Part shown: piece by piece, positions 47,780 to 55,211 of the stretch
How the letters are laid out: the number at the start of each line of letters is the position of its first letter
How positions within the stretch are numbered: position 1 is the first letter of the stretch
Assembly: GCF_000231055.2 (NCBI RefSeq)
Contig: NZ_CM001466.1
Coordinates: 582,696 to 637,906 of the forward strand
Direction: 5' to 3'
Length of the DNA: 55,211 nt
Source: Saccharomonospora azurea NA-128
GTDB taxonomy: Bacteria; Actinomycetota; Actinomycetes; Mycobacteriales; Pseudonocardiaceae
Program-made: the position numbers and the translations under genes
Notes under the pieces: model-generated
What the model saw: only the letters and a program-made list of their open reading frames with translations
Databases searched by the model: none
Told to the model about the DNA's origin: nothing

Positions 47780-48313
47780 TCACTCCTGCGCGTGCTCGGG
47801 CGGTGTGCCGTCGGGCCACACGCACGGCGACGACGCACCCAGTGACAGGTCGCCCTCGACGCTCTGCTTGACCGACATGCGGAACGCGTCGCCGTTGTGC
47901 TGCACCGACACGAACCGGTCGGGCGCGTCGCGCTTGTCGGTGAGGACGCGGTAGTCGTTCGCGGTCCAGTAGTCGTGGAGGGCGTCGACGAACTCGGCGT
48001 TGCGTCCCTCGGGCAGGTCGTCGAGCCAGTACGAGCGCCCGACCTCATAGCGGCCCCGGGGGCCGCCGTCGGTGGGGTCGAGACATTCGGCGGAGTCGGC
48101 GCGCAGCAGGGTCAGCGCCGGTTTCTCCGGCAGTGCGTCCACGGCGCGGCGGATGTGCTCTTCCGCGCGCTGGGCTGCTTCGTGCTCGGTCATCGTGCGC
48201 ATGTCGCTCCCTGGTGCTGTCGCGTCCGTGCCGGACGGGGTCGTGCCCTTGCCGCCGCCCCCGCACGCGGTGACGAGCAGCAGGCAGGCGAGGGCCGTCG
48301 CCTTCCGGATCAC
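47780..48313 (-). CDS. Secreted lipoprotein of unknown function
   Basis: A 177-residue protein beginning V-I-R-K-A-T-A-L-A-C-L-L-L-V-T-A-C-G-G, a signal peptide with lipobox L-V-T-A-C (lipidated Cys17). A Gly/Thr/Ser-rich linker to about residue 36 is followed by a ~140-residue domain with helix E-A-A-Q-R-A-E-E-H-I-R-R-A-V-D-A-L-P, then R-S-Y-W-L-D-D-L-P-E and a strand-rich end containing two further Cys (one in A-E-C-L-D-P and one in S-P-C-V-W-P), probably disulfide-linked. It is unrelated to any family I can name. The gene lies 32 bp after the DUF1023 hydrolase on the same strand, so it belongs to that operon. GTG start after GGAAGGAA. Confidence 0.78.
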   Translation of the reverse strand: MIRKATALACLLLVTACGGGGKGTTPSGTDATAPGSDMRTMTEHEAAQRAEEHIRRAVDALPEKPALTLLRADSAECLDPTDGGPRGRYEVGRSYWLDDLPEGRNAEFVDALHDYWTANDYRVLTDKRDAPDRFVSVQHNGDAFRMSVKQSVEGDLSLGASSPCVWPDGTPPEHAQE

Positions 48314-48345
48314 CTGTGTTCCTTCCCTCCGCGCTCGGCCCCGGG

Positions 48346-49950
48346 TCAGTCGGGTGTGCCGCCGACGACGATCGTGGCCATGTTGCGCAGTGATGCCGAG
48401 TCCTGGTTCCAGTACTCCGAGTGTGCCTCGGTGGAGTAACCCCCGGTGTACCAGTCGCCGTCGGTGCCCGCATCGGAGGTGAACACGTGGGCTCCGAAGT
48501 CGTCGCCGACGGGTTGGGGGCCGTGGATGAACGGCGGGGTGGCGCGGATGATGTCGTTCTCGGCCGTCGTGGCGTAGACGCCGGCGTCGTCGGGCAGGTC
48601 GAGGTCGGCGGCGCTGTCCACACCCACGCCCGGGCTGCCGACGAAGACGACGTTGTCGACGTCGAGCTGTTCGCCCTGCGCCGAGTGGCCGACGACGGTG
48701 GAGCCGTAGCTGTGCCCGATCACGGTGTTGTGGGAGCCCTCGCCGGTGTGCGTGGTGCGCAGGCCTTCCTGGAAGGAGCGCAGGTCGTCGGAGGCGTTGT
48801 CGGCGTACTCCTCCTTCCGCGCGTCGGGGATGCTCTGTGGCGCGTCGTAGCCGACCCACGTGATGGCGACGGTCTCGCTGTTGCGGGACTGGCGGTTGGC
48901 CTCGTCGAGGATGACCTGGCTGCGGTCCAGTTCTCCACCGATCCCGGAGAGGTTGGAGCCGGTGCCGGGCACGGACGTGACGACGTTGTCGGCGGTGTCG
49001 GGATTGCCGAGCGCGACGATGCCGCGGCCGTTGCCCTCGGTGGAGAAGTCGAGCAGGTACGCGCGCGGCCGGGTGTCGCCGGGTTCGGCTTCGAGGCGTT
49101 CGTCGATCGCGTCGAAGCCACGCAGGGTCCCGTTGAGGTTCTCCAGTTCCTCGTCCTGCTCGTCGGTGCGGTCGTCGCCGAGCGCTTCCAGTGTGTCCCG
49201 GCGGGTGGTGACTTCGGCGTGTTCCTCGGCGAAGCGGATGCGGTTGGCGCGGTCGCGGTCCTCGACGGGAATCCCGTCGAGACCACCGATCACGTCGCCG
49301 TGGGTGTAGATGGCGGATTCCTGCTCCATCGGCGTCAGGCTGTCCCACCAGTCCTTGATCTGCTGCGGCGAGGCGTCGTCGGCGGGCAGGTCCGCGGAGC
49401 GCACGACGTTGCCCTCACCGACGGCTTCGAGTTCCAGTCCCGCGTCCGACGGCATCAGCGCGGCCAGTGCCTTGGTGGCCACGTCGTCGGCTTCGTTCAC
49501 GGCGGTCAGGACGGAACGCACGGTGTCCGTGAGCTCTTCGGCGACCTCGCGGTCGCGCTTCTTCTCCTCGTCGCCGCGGAAGTCGAACCAGCCGCCGTCC
49601 GCGGTGACGACCCCGGTCTCGGAGTCGAGGGAGAGCACCCGGGAGGCGTCGACGGTGGCCACCACCCCCTCGATGGTCTCCTGCCCTCCGGTGACCACGT
49701 CGGACAGTGCGCGCAGGGCGGGCGGGATGCGTTCGAGGTATTCGGAGGCGGTGTCGTAGGCGGAGCGGACGTCGTCGAAGTGCGTGCGGGCGGCGTCTGC
49801 CGCGTCGCCGTGCCAGCCGTCCAGGTCGGACACGGCGGTCTTGATGTCGCCGGCGGTGGCGGTGAGTTCCTCGGACAGGCGGGCCCACTGGTCGGCGGCG
49901 TCGTCGAAGGCCGAGGGGTCGGCGTCACGGAGTTCGCGGAAGGAGACCAT
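48346..49950 (-). CDS. DUF1023 alpha/beta hydrolase with WXG-like N-terminus
   Basis: A 534-residue protein. The N-terminal ~110 residues are helical with G-W-H-G-D-A-A-D-A-A-R-T-H-F (45-58), a WxG-type turn, resembling type VII secretion (ESX) substrates. A variable helical region (120-300) precedes a DUF1023 alpha/beta hydrolase with V-P-G-T-G-S-N and nucleophile elbow G-H-S-Y-G (412-416, Ser414); the acid and His are later, in E-N-D-I-I and F-G-A-H-V-F. It has no Sec signal peptide, so export would depend on the ESX-like helix bundle. The EspC-like gene 7 bp upstream supports secretion as a pair. Substrate unknown, perhaps lipid or envelope ester. Confidence 0.85.
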   Translation of the reverse strand: MVSFRELRDADPSAFDDAADQWARLSEELTATAGDIKTAVSDLDGWHGDAADAARTHFDDVRSAYDTASEYLERIPPALRALSDVVTGGQETIEGVVATVDASRVLSLDSETGVVTADGGWFDFRGDEEKKRDREVAEELTDTVRSVLTAVNEADDVATKALAALMPSDAGLELEAVGEGNVVRSADLPADDASPQQIKDWWDSLTPMEQESAIYTHGDVIGGLDGIPVEDRDRANRIRFAEEHAEVTTRRDTLEALGDDRTDEQDEELENLNGTLRGFDAIDERLEAEPGDTRPRAYLLDFSTEGNGRGIVALGNPDTADNVVTSVPGTGSNLSGIGGELDRSQVILDEANRQSRNSETVAITWVGYDAPQSIPDARKEEYADNASDDLRSFQEGLRTTHTGEGSHNTVIGHSYGSTVVGHSAQGEQLDVDNVVFVGSPGVGVDSAADLDLPDDAGVYATTAENDIIRATPPFIHGPQPVGDDFGAHVFTSDAGTDGDWYTGGYSTEAHSEYWNQDSASLRNMATIVVGGTPD

Positions 49951-49956
49951 GGCTCG

Positions 49957-50265
49957 TCACTCCGCGGAGCTCAACGCGGGGAGCGTGTCGAGCACGGTCT
50001 GCTCCATCTCGCGGTAGCGGTGGGCGCCGTCCTCCAGCAGCCCGCCCGCCATCGCGGTGCGCTTGCAGACGTCGTCGATCTGGAACTCCCAGGCGGTGGC
50101 GAGCGACGTCACCTTCTGCGCCGCGGCGAACCCCTGGTTGGCGCCCTCGTGCGCGGAGACCCGGCCGATCAGCTCGGCCTTCGCCTCACGCGCGGCGTCC
50201 GCGATCTCCACGAGCCGGTCACCGGTCGAGACGAGGGTGTCGGGGTCGACGCCGTAGCCGTCCAT
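49957..50265 (-). CDS. EspC/WXG100-like type VII secretion-associated protein
   Basis: A 102-residue, all-helical protein: G-Y-G-V-D-P-D-T-L-V-S-T-G-D-R-L-V-E-I then E-A-K-A-E-L-I and W-E-F-Q-I-D-D-V-C-K-R near residue 59. The D-P-x-x-L-x-x-x-A/G start and central W fit the EspC/DUF2580-type proteins that partner large ESX substrates. It is the first gene of the group with DUF1023 hydrolase and the lipoprotein. No secretion machinery genes (EccC, EccB) are in the window. Start ATG 50265 follows AGGTGGG. Its function is likely as a co-secreted helical chaperone. Confidence 0.78.
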   Translation of the reverse strand: MDGYGVDPDTLVSTGDRLVEIADAAREAKAELIGRVSAHEGANQGFAAAQKVTSLATAWEFQIDDVCKRTAMAGGLLEDGAHRYREMEQTVLDTLPALSSAE

Positions 50266-50527
50266 GTCCCACCTCTGATCTTGTGAACGTCGCGGGGATG
50301 GTAGCGACGGCGGGCCCGCGTTGGCGACGGTTCGAGCGCGGGAACGCTCGCAGATGCGAAGACTTTCGCGCTGGTCAGCGGTGTGGCTTCGCGGGTTTCG
50401 GGCGGGCTCGCGGTCGAGTCGTCGCTGGTGCGGGAGTTCCGACGGCCGGGCGCGCGGGCCGGACGCGTTCGGCGGTGCTGCCGGGACGTCGGGTCGGGTG
50501 CTTTCGAGAATCGAAACCGGCGTGGTG

Positions 50528-51673
50528 TCAGGTGCGCGAGACGGGTCGACGTTCCGCGCGTTCCGCGCGTTCCGCGCGTTCAGCGCGTTTCGCGACGACC
50601 ACCGCCACGACGAGGACCGCGGCGAAGGCGGCGAGCCCGGTCCAGACCATGCCCTGGGTCACGGTGAGCCCGGCGCCGTCGACACCGCGTGTCCGCCCAC
50701 CGTCCCGTCCGCTGAGCACGACGGCGACGACGCTCGCGATCACCGCGGCGGCGGCGGTCACGGCGGCGACGCGGCGCAGCAGGGCGAGGGGACGTCCGCG
50801 CAGCGCATCGTTCCGTTCGCTGGGCCGGGCGGGCGCGAGCAGGCGTGTCAACAGCAGCACCGCCGGGGGCAGCTGCAACAGCCACAGCGTGGTCCGCGGC
50901 CACCCGTCGAACCACACGTTCGTGCCGTACAGCAGGGTGTGCCACACGCTGAGCACATAGACCACGAGCACGAACCGGTGCAGCGCCCGCCACGCGCGAG
51001 CGCCCAGGCGGGTGCGGGCGTAGTAGGCCAGGCCCAGCGGGATCGCGAGGTAGAGGGCGAGCAGTCCGAGCAGGACGGCGATGCGACCCGTGCCGGAGGC
51101 GTAGCCGCCGGGCACGAAGGTGTCGACGAACGCGCTCCACACCCGGCCCGCCCAGCTCAGCCCGTCCTCGTTGTCGCGCACCAGTTCGGCGAAGAACAAC
51201 GCGGCGTGCAGGAACATCAGCGCGACGGTGGTCAGGCTCGTCGTGCGGTGCAGGCGTTCCAGGCGCGCGGGGGAGACGGGCAGCCACCGGGGCGGGCGTC
51301 CCGACCGCAGCAGGCCGAGCATGGTCGTCAGCCACGCCCACAGCAGCGCCGACCAGCCGAACGCCTGACACAGCCAGTACATCGCGAACGTGTCGGCGTC
51401 GGCGAGGAACGGCATGATCTCGACCGTCGGCGACGTGCCGGCCGCCACCCGCGCGTACAGCCACACGAAGATCGCCGCGGTGACCACGAGCGCCGCCGTC
51501 GCGTCGGGAACGGCCGCCCGCAGGTCGGCGCGCAGGGCCGCCGTGTCGGGCCGCCGTGTCCACGTTGCCCCGGCCACGAGGTCCTCGATCGCCCACCGGC
51601 CAACACCCCCGTCCGGGTCTTGGCCGCGCGCGGCCGGTGATCGTGTTGTCACAGTCTTTCTGCCAGGTGACAT
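50528..51673 (-). CDS. Ferric-reductase-like transmembrane protein
   Basis: A 381-residue protein with about seven to eight transmembrane segments (about 58-78, 95-118, 145-165, 190-215, 230-250, 262-282, 310-330, 342-365). Conserved pairs of His in M-F-L-H-A-A-L-F-F and L-H-R-F-V-L-V-V-Y-V-L-S-V-W-H are spaced as haem ligands in the ferric reductase-like domain (MsrQ/FRE). There is no FAD or NAD-binding domain, so it would need a partner. The C-terminus ends in the repeat R-A-E-R-A-E-R-A-E-R. The start is either ATG 51673, with no ribosome site, or GTG 51652, with AGAAAG. Redox partner unknown. Confidence 0.75.
   Translation of the reverse strand: MSPGRKTVTTRSPAARGQDPDGGVGRWAIEDLVAGATWTRRPDTAALRADLRAAVPDATAALVVTAAIFVWLYARVAAGTSPTVEIMPFLADADTFAMYWLCQAFGWSALLWAWLTTMLGLLRSGRPPRWLPVSPARLERLHRTTSLTTVALMFLHAALFFAELVRDNEDGLSWAGRVWSAFVDTFVPGGYASGTGRIAVLLGLLALYLAIPLGLAYYARTRLGARAWRALHRFVLVVYVLSVWHTLLYGTNVWFDGWPRTTLWLLQLPPAVLLLTRLLAPARPSERNDALRGRPLALLRRVAAVTAAAAVIASVVAVVLSGRDGGRTRGVDGAGLTVTQGMVWTGLAAFAAVLVVAVVVAKRAERAERAERAERRPVSRT
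50551..50586. repeat. 9-bp tandem repeat in coding sequence
   Basis: Four copies of GTTCCGCGC (50551-50586; the fourth has one change) plus a partial fifth. On the minus strand they encode A-E-R repeats at the C-terminus of the membrane protein. Because the unit is a multiple of 3, copy-number changes keep the frame. Confidence 0.85.
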
Positions 51674-51697
51674 GGGGGAAAGACAAGGGCGCCAGGT

Positions 51698-52528
51698 TCA
51701 GCGGAGGAACTCGGTGAGGGTGGGGGCGAGCTTGCGAGGTGCCTGCATCACGGCTCCGTGGCCGAGTCCGGGGAGCGTGTGGTGCCGGGCTCGGGGTAGC
51801 AGTCCGGCGAGTGCGCGCGCGGCGTCGTGGAACCCGGCGGGACTCCTGCCGCCGGTGAGCACGAGCGTGGGGCACCGCGCTCCGGCCCACTCGTCGGCGC
51901 GCAGCGGCGCACCGTGTTGCGTGTCGCCCAGGACAGCGAGGTCGTAGGGCAGGGTGTGCGCGAGGCCGGTGAGCGTGGACCACACGCCGGGAATCAGCCG
52001 CATGAGGCCGACCAGGGGAGACGGCATGCCCTGCGCGTCGGTCATGAAGGCCCGGACCGCACCGGCGCGATCGCCGGTGGCGAGCAGGCCGGTGATGCGA
52101 TCGGTGAAGTCGTCGGGAGGTCCGAACCCGGTGTCGCGGCGCACGACGAACGGCGGCTCGTAGAGGGCGAGTTTCGTGACGCCGATGTCGGCGGCCGCCG
52201 CCCGCAACGCCAGCACGGCACCCGACGAGCTGCCGAACAGTGCCGCTGTCCCTCCCACGTGGTCGACGAGGGCGGCGATGTCGTCGATCTCGCGGCGAAC
52301 GGTGTAGTCGTGGTGGTCGCCGCTACCGCCACGACCACGGCGGTCGTAGTTGACGACGGTGTGGTGCCGCGCCAGCAGTGCGGCGAGTCTGCGCGTGTCC
52401 CGCCGGTCGGCGAGAGCGGAGGCCACGAGGACGACGGCCGGTCCCTCCCCGGTGGTCTCGAACGCGATCGGCGTGCCGTCCCGCGAGACGACGGTGCCGG
52501 GGACGGGCTGAGTGGAGGTGCTGCGCAT
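51698..52528 (-). CDS. Alpha/beta hydrolase
   Basis: A 276-residue hydrolase with an N-terminal D-G-T-P-I-A-F-E-T start, the oxyanion strand V-V-L-V-A-S-A-L, the Y-D-R-R-G-R-G-G-S-G motif, nucleophile in F-G-S-S-S-G-A, a later V-L-T-G-G region and His in L-G-H-G-A-V-M-Q-A-P. The nucleophile elbow G-S-S-S-G is a variant of G-x-S-x-G. Relatives are often found beside ECF sigma factor genes, and this one is downstream of one. It probably belongs to the operon starting at 53850; the gap to the preceding cupin-like gene is 54 bp. Substrate unknown. GAAAGG lies before the ATG. Confidence 0.85.
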   Translation of the reverse strand: MRSTSTQPVPGTVVSRDGTPIAFETTGEGPAVVLVASALADRRDTRRLAALLARHHTVVNYDRRGRGGSGDHHDYTVRREIDDIAALVDHVGGTAALFGSSSGAVLALRAAAADIGVTKLALYEPPFVVRRDTGFGPPDDFTDRITGLLATGDRAGAVRAFMTDAQGMPSPLVGLMRLIPGVWSTLTGLAHTLPYDLAVLGDTQHGAPLRADEWAGARCPTLVLTGGRSPAGFHDAARALAGLLPRARHHTLPGLGHGAVMQAPRKLAPTLTEFLR

Positions 52529-52582
52529 GAGGAGCCTTTCGTGCGTGGTTGGAGGTGTCGGGTGAGCCGGTGCGGGATCGCC

Positions 52583-52810
52583 TCATCGACGGCTGAGGAT
52601 GATGAGCGTTGTGGGCGTCACGGCGCGGAGCAGGCGCAGTGGCAGCCCGGTGAGGGCGAGCACGCTGCCGTGGCCGAATCGTCGTCGGTGGCCGTGCACT
52701 GTTTCCAGTTCCAGTTCCCCGTCGGCGACGACGACCAGCACTCCCACCCAGGCGGGTGGGTCGTAGCGACGGGTCTCGCCCGCGTCGAGGACGACGAGCC
52801 CACGGCTCAC
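52583..52810 (-). CDS. Small cupin-like protein
   Basis: A 75-residue protein that fits a minimal half cupin: strand V-G-V-L-V-V-V-A-D-G-E-L-E-L-E-T (about 22-37), then R-R-R-F-G-H-G-S-V-L-A-L-T-G-L and L-R-L-L-R-A. The G-x-G-S-V-L-A-L turn is cupin-like. It lacks clear metal-binding His/Glu sets, so it may bind a ligand or a protein rather than a metal. The GTG overlaps the sigma factor stop (GTGA), a sign of tight coupling. Proteins of this shape could act as an anti-sigma-like or sensor domain; this is only an inference. Confidence 0.6.
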   Translation of the reverse strand: MSRGLVVLDAGETRRYDPPAWVGVLVVVADGELELETVHGHRRRFGHGSVLALTGLPLRLLRAVTPTTLIILSRR

Positions 52811-53850
52811 GGCAGGACGAGGGGCAGGTCGAAGGCGGCGAAGTGCCGGGGTTCGAACGCGGTGATGGCGCTGATGTGCCCGTCGACGACGGTGAGGACG
52901 TCGAGGACCTGTGCGCGGAAGCGGCCGGGCAGTGCGCGCGTCTCGACGGCGGTGGGGCGTTCGACGTAGTGGGCGACCGCGGGCTGGGTGTTGGCTCGGG
53001 TGACGACGCTGCGCCAGCGTCCGTGATGCCAGGTGGAGGCGGGGTCGAAGACGTCACGGGTGAAGGCCACGAGAGTGGAGCGGCCCCGCAGCCACTGCGG
53101 GTGCGGCGGCATGGTCAGGCGCACGTCCTCGGCGAGCAGGTCGGCGAGGCCGTCGAGATCGGCCCGTTCGTGGGCGTCGACGTAGCGGCGGACGATCGCC
53201 CGTTCCTCACCGGTCGAGGCGCGCCGGGCCCACTTGTCGCGCTCGGGGGGAAGGTGCGCGCGCAGAGTCCTCCTCGCGCGTTGCAGGGCGCTCTTGACGG
53301 CGGCGACGCTCGTGTCGAGCAGCGCCGCGGTGTCGGCCGCCGACCAGCCGAGCACGTCCCGCGTGATGAGTACCGCGCGTTGGGTCGGCGGCAACCGCTG
53401 GACGGCGACGAGGAACGCCAGTTCGAGCGTCTCGCGCGCGAGGGTCGCCTGCGCGGGCGCGTCGGTTGCCGGGGTGGCGTCGACCAGCACGTCCGGCAGG
53501 GGTTGCAGCCAGGGCACGTTCGTGGGCGGCCGGGTGTCCTCACCGGCTGAAGGGGCGGACCGGTAGGGCCCCGCCACGCGCTTGTGGTGATCGATCAGGT
53601 CGAGGCAGGCGTTGGTGGCGATCTTGTAGAGCCACGCGCGGAACGTCGCACGTCCTTGGTAGGTCGCGCGTCGCCTCCACGCTCGCAGGAGGGTCTCCTG
53701 CACCATGTCGTCGGCGTCGTCGCGGGAGCCGAGCATCCGGTAACAGTGCACGCGCAGCTCGGGTGCGTAGCGGCTGGCGAGCTCGCCGAACGCAGCTCGG
53801 TCGTCGTCCTGTACGGCGGTCCGCACCAGTGCCTCCACGCTGTCGCCCAT
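52807..53850 (-). CDS. ECF sigma factor with SnoaL-like C-terminal domain
   Basis: A 347-residue protein. Region 2 (residues ~20-85) has F-G-E-L-A-S-R-Y-A-P-E-L-R-V-H-C-Y-R-M-L, then D-D-A-D-D-M-V-Q-E-T-L-L-R-A-W-R; region 4 (~150-205) has L-P-P-T-Q-R-A-V-L-I-T-R-D-V-L, then T-S-V-A-A-V-K-S-A-L-Q-R-A-R. The C-terminal ~130 residues (R-R-Y-V-D-A-H-E-R-A-D-L-D-G-L-A) form a SnoaL-like/NTF2 fold, as in ECF groups where this domain replaces an anti-sigma factor in controlling activity. The ATG at 53850 has AAGGGCGA upstream. It heads a likely operon with the cupin-like protein and hydrolase. Confidence 0.92.
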   Translation of the reverse strand: MGDSVEALVRTAVQDDDRAAFGELASRYAPELRVHCYRMLGSRDDADDMVQETLLRAWRRRATYQGRATFRAWLYKIATNACLDLIDHHKRVAGPYRSAPSAGEDTRPPTNVPWLQPLPDVLVDATPATDAPAQATLARETLELAFLVAVQRLPPTQRAVLITRDVLGWSAADTAALLDTSVAAVKSALQRARRTLRAHLPPERDKWARRASTGEERAIVRRYVDAHERADLDGLADLLAEDVRLTMPPHPQWLRGRSTLVAFTRDVFDPASTWHHGRWRSVVTRANTQPAVAHYVERPTAVETRALPGRFRAQVLDVLTVVDGHISAITAFEPRHFAAFDLPLVLP

Positions 53851-54004
53851 GGTCGTTCGCCCTTCGTTGACGGGGTGTCGACCATGTGACCGCCGGGCCG
53901 CGCGACAGGAATCGACGCTGTGTTGCGCATCACAACGAGCAGTGCTCGTGCGGACCGGCGGGTTGGCGGATGTCCGGAGCATGCGGCTCACTCCGAGGGC
54001 AAGG

Positions 54005-54460
54005 TCAACGCCGTGGTCCGGTGCCGAGGTCCCGTGGGCGCGCGCCGGGGGTACCGGTGGGTGGGCGGATGCCGCGGGCGCGCTGCACGAGCAGGGCCAG
54101 ACCACCCGCGGCCGCGCCCCACGCGCCGTTGACCAGCAGCATCGGCACGATCGCGCGCGGCTCGGCCAGGGGGCCTTGGAGTGCGCCGGTGAGCAGCGGC
54201 GAGAGGATGGCGCTGAGCACGGTCGAGAGCACCGCGTAGGCCACTCCGGTGCAGACCAGCGTCAGCACCGGACGGCTGACGGCGCGCAGGCCGACCGCGG
54301 CGACCCAGACCATCGTGATCACGGCCGTCAGGATGCCGGGCAGTGCTGCGGGCCGGTCGGCTCCGATCTGGTCGAACACGGTGTTGGCCACCGGCCGGGC
54401 GAGGGCGAGGACTCCGAGACCCATCACGAGCGGCCAGCGCAGGTCCTTGAGAGCGGTCAT
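54005..54460 (-). CDS. Small membrane protein of unknown function
   Basis: A 151-residue protein with four hydrophobic segments (about 8-23, 43-62, 68-90, 104-124), then a basic, Pro/Arg-rich tail. The sequence V-M-G-L-G-V-L-A-L-A-R-P-V-A-N-T-V and N-G-A-W-G-A-A-A-G-G-L-A are distinctive but I cannot name a family. It stands alone on the minus strand upstream of the sigma factor gene, separated by ~150 bp, and is divergent from the hydrolase at 54651. The start was set at ATG 54460; longer upstream frames lack a ribosome site and membrane character. Confidence 0.65.
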   Translation of the reverse strand: MTALKDLRWPLVMGLGVLALARPVANTVFDQIGADRPAALPGILTAVITMVWVAAVGLRAVSRPVLTLVCTGVAYAVLSTVLSAILSPLLTGALQGPLAEPRAIVPMLLVNGAWGAAAGGLALLVQRARGIRPPTGTPGARPRDLGTGPRR

Positions 54461-54650
54461 GTCCCCGACGCTAGAGCGGCGCGGCGACGCTGCCATCCGT
54501 CTGCGGTCTCGAACGGTGTCGCTTGTGGCGGGACACGCCGTACGTCGGCAGGCGACACCGCGCTCGCGCGGCCTGTGACGGCAGCCGTCGTAGGCTGGCC
54601 GGGCTGTCGGACGGACAGCCAGCCGTTGCGTTCGAGGGAGGGCCACGTTC

Positions 54651-55211
54651 ATGCCGTGCTTCCGGGCCGCCGACGGTGTCGAGATCTCCTACCGGTGCTG
54701 GGAGCAGGACTCGGCCTTACCGCTGGTGCTGTTGCACCACGGGTTCGTCGCCAGCGGGCGGACGAACTGGGAGGCCCCGGGGATCGTCCGCAAGCTCACG
54801 GAGGCGGGCCGCCGGGTGGCGACGATCGACGCCCGCGGCCACGGGTCGTCGGGTAAGCCCCACGATCCCGCCTCCTACGGGGAGGACCGGATGGCGGAGG
54901 ACGTCAGCACGTTGCTCGACGTGCTCGACGAGCCGGCCGTCGACCTGGTGGGGTACTCGATGGGTGCGGTGGTGGCGGTGCTCACCGCGGTGCGGGACCG
55001 GCGGGTGCGGCGTCTGGTCGTGGCCGGGGTGGGCGCGAGCGTGGTGGAACTCGGGGGCGTGGACACGCGGGTCTTGCCCGCCGGGGCGCTGCGGCGGGTG
55101 TTGGAGGCCGACGATCCCGCGTCGGTGGCGGACTCTCCGGCGGCGTCGTTTCGGGCGTTCGCCGACGCGATCGGCGGCGACCGGGTGGCGTTGGCGGCAC
55201 ACGCCGCCGCC
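54651..55211 (+). CDS. Alpha/beta hydrolase, 3' end outside the window
   Basis: The first ~187 residues are inside the window and the frame runs off the right edge. They show F-R-A-A-D-G-V-E-I-S-Y, the oxyanion strand L-V-L-L-H-H-G-F, D-A-R-G-H-G-S-S-G-K-P and the nucleophile elbow G-Y-S-M-G-A (Ser around residue 105), typical of epoxide-hydrolase/haloperoxidase-type alpha/beta hydrolases. The acid and His should lie past the end. GAGGGAGG precedes the ATG. It is divergent from the small membrane protein. The reaction is not identifiable from the N-terminal half. Confidence 0.88.
   Translation, partial: MPCFRAADGVEISYRCWEQDSALPLVLLHHGFVASGRTNWEAPGIVRKLTEAGRRVATIDARGHGSSGKPHDPASYGEDRMAEDVSTLLDVLDEPAVDLVGYSMGAVVAVLTAVRDRRVRRLVVAGVGASVVELGGVDTRVLPAGALRRVLEADDPASVADSPAASFRAFADAIGGDRVALAAHAAA

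Noticed and set aside
48421-50286. 621-codon plus-strand open frame opposite the DUF1023 hydrolase
   Set aside because: Gly/Val-rich shadow; the minus strand has the nucleophile elbow, WXG turn and ribosome sites.
1-55211. tRNA, rRNA, CRISPR array, IS element, prophage, origin of replication
   Set aside because: I looked for tRNA-like cloverleaf sequences, regularly spaced direct repeats, transposase or integrase motifs and DnaA-box clusters and saw none that I could support by eye.

Overview
The window is high-GC DNA with strongly G/C-biased third codon positions, frequent GTG starts and many ATGA/GTGA gene overlaps. The gene content (Asp23 cluster, EspC-like and DUF1023 proteins, ATP-grasp RiPP operon, secreted streptogrisin-type protease) fits an actinomycete chromosome, most likely of the Pseudonocardiaceae. 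The genus is an inference. I see no rRNA, tRNA, CRISPR array, insertion sequence or phage module. The region is regulator-rich accessory chromosome with several decayed genes.

Layout. 1-2.2 kb: a truncated zinc-site/coiled-coil protein, a DUF421 membrane protein and its partner, and a YciI-like protein. 2.3-9.5 kb: a LysR regulator facing a broken epimerase gene, a fused DUF606 transporter and an amidohydrolase; then an HSL-type hydrolase, a methyltransferase and a MarR-SDR operon. 9.5-14.6 kb: a gene-poor stretch, a stress-type membrane protein, an HD hydrolase, LysR, SDR, an SDR stub and a 2H phosphoesterase. 14.7-18.8 kb: a NarL-type two-component system divergent from an ABC exporter and an ACT-domain protein. 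18.9-20.5 kb: AzlCD with a divergent Lrp/AsnC regulator. 20.5-25.8 kb: GlxA-type regulator/HD hydrolase, PucR regulator/HSL hydrolase, and a TetR-HAD pair under a 42-bp perfect palindrome.

26-38 kb: an OafA-type acyltransferase with an APH-like kinase, a tyrosine phosphatase, a MarR/YceI/ring-cleaving dioxygenase cluster resembling quinone-response loci, a PadR-controlled ABC transporter and an ArsR-SulP operon. 38.1-39.5 kb: a deletion scar joining a GntP permease fragment to the 3' end of another gene, followed by IclR. 39.7-42.2 kb: a three-gene operon of RiPP precursor, ATP-grasp ligase and PIMT-like methyltransferase, which is the architecture of aspartimidylated graspetides and the most interesting system here. 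42.6-45.2 kb: a six-gene Asp23 envelope-stress cluster. 45.4-55.2 kb: an aldo/keto reductase, the secreted protease, an EspC-like/DUF1023/lipoprotein group suggestive of type VII secretion substrates, a ferric-reductase-like membrane protein, and an ECF sigma factor with a SnoaL-like tail plus a small cupin-like protein and a hydrolase. The window ends inside another alpha/beta hydrolase.

Common themes are regulator-target pairs with a visible operator dyad between or in front of them, and gene decay (about seven remnants). Functions come from motif recognition by eye; no database search was run.
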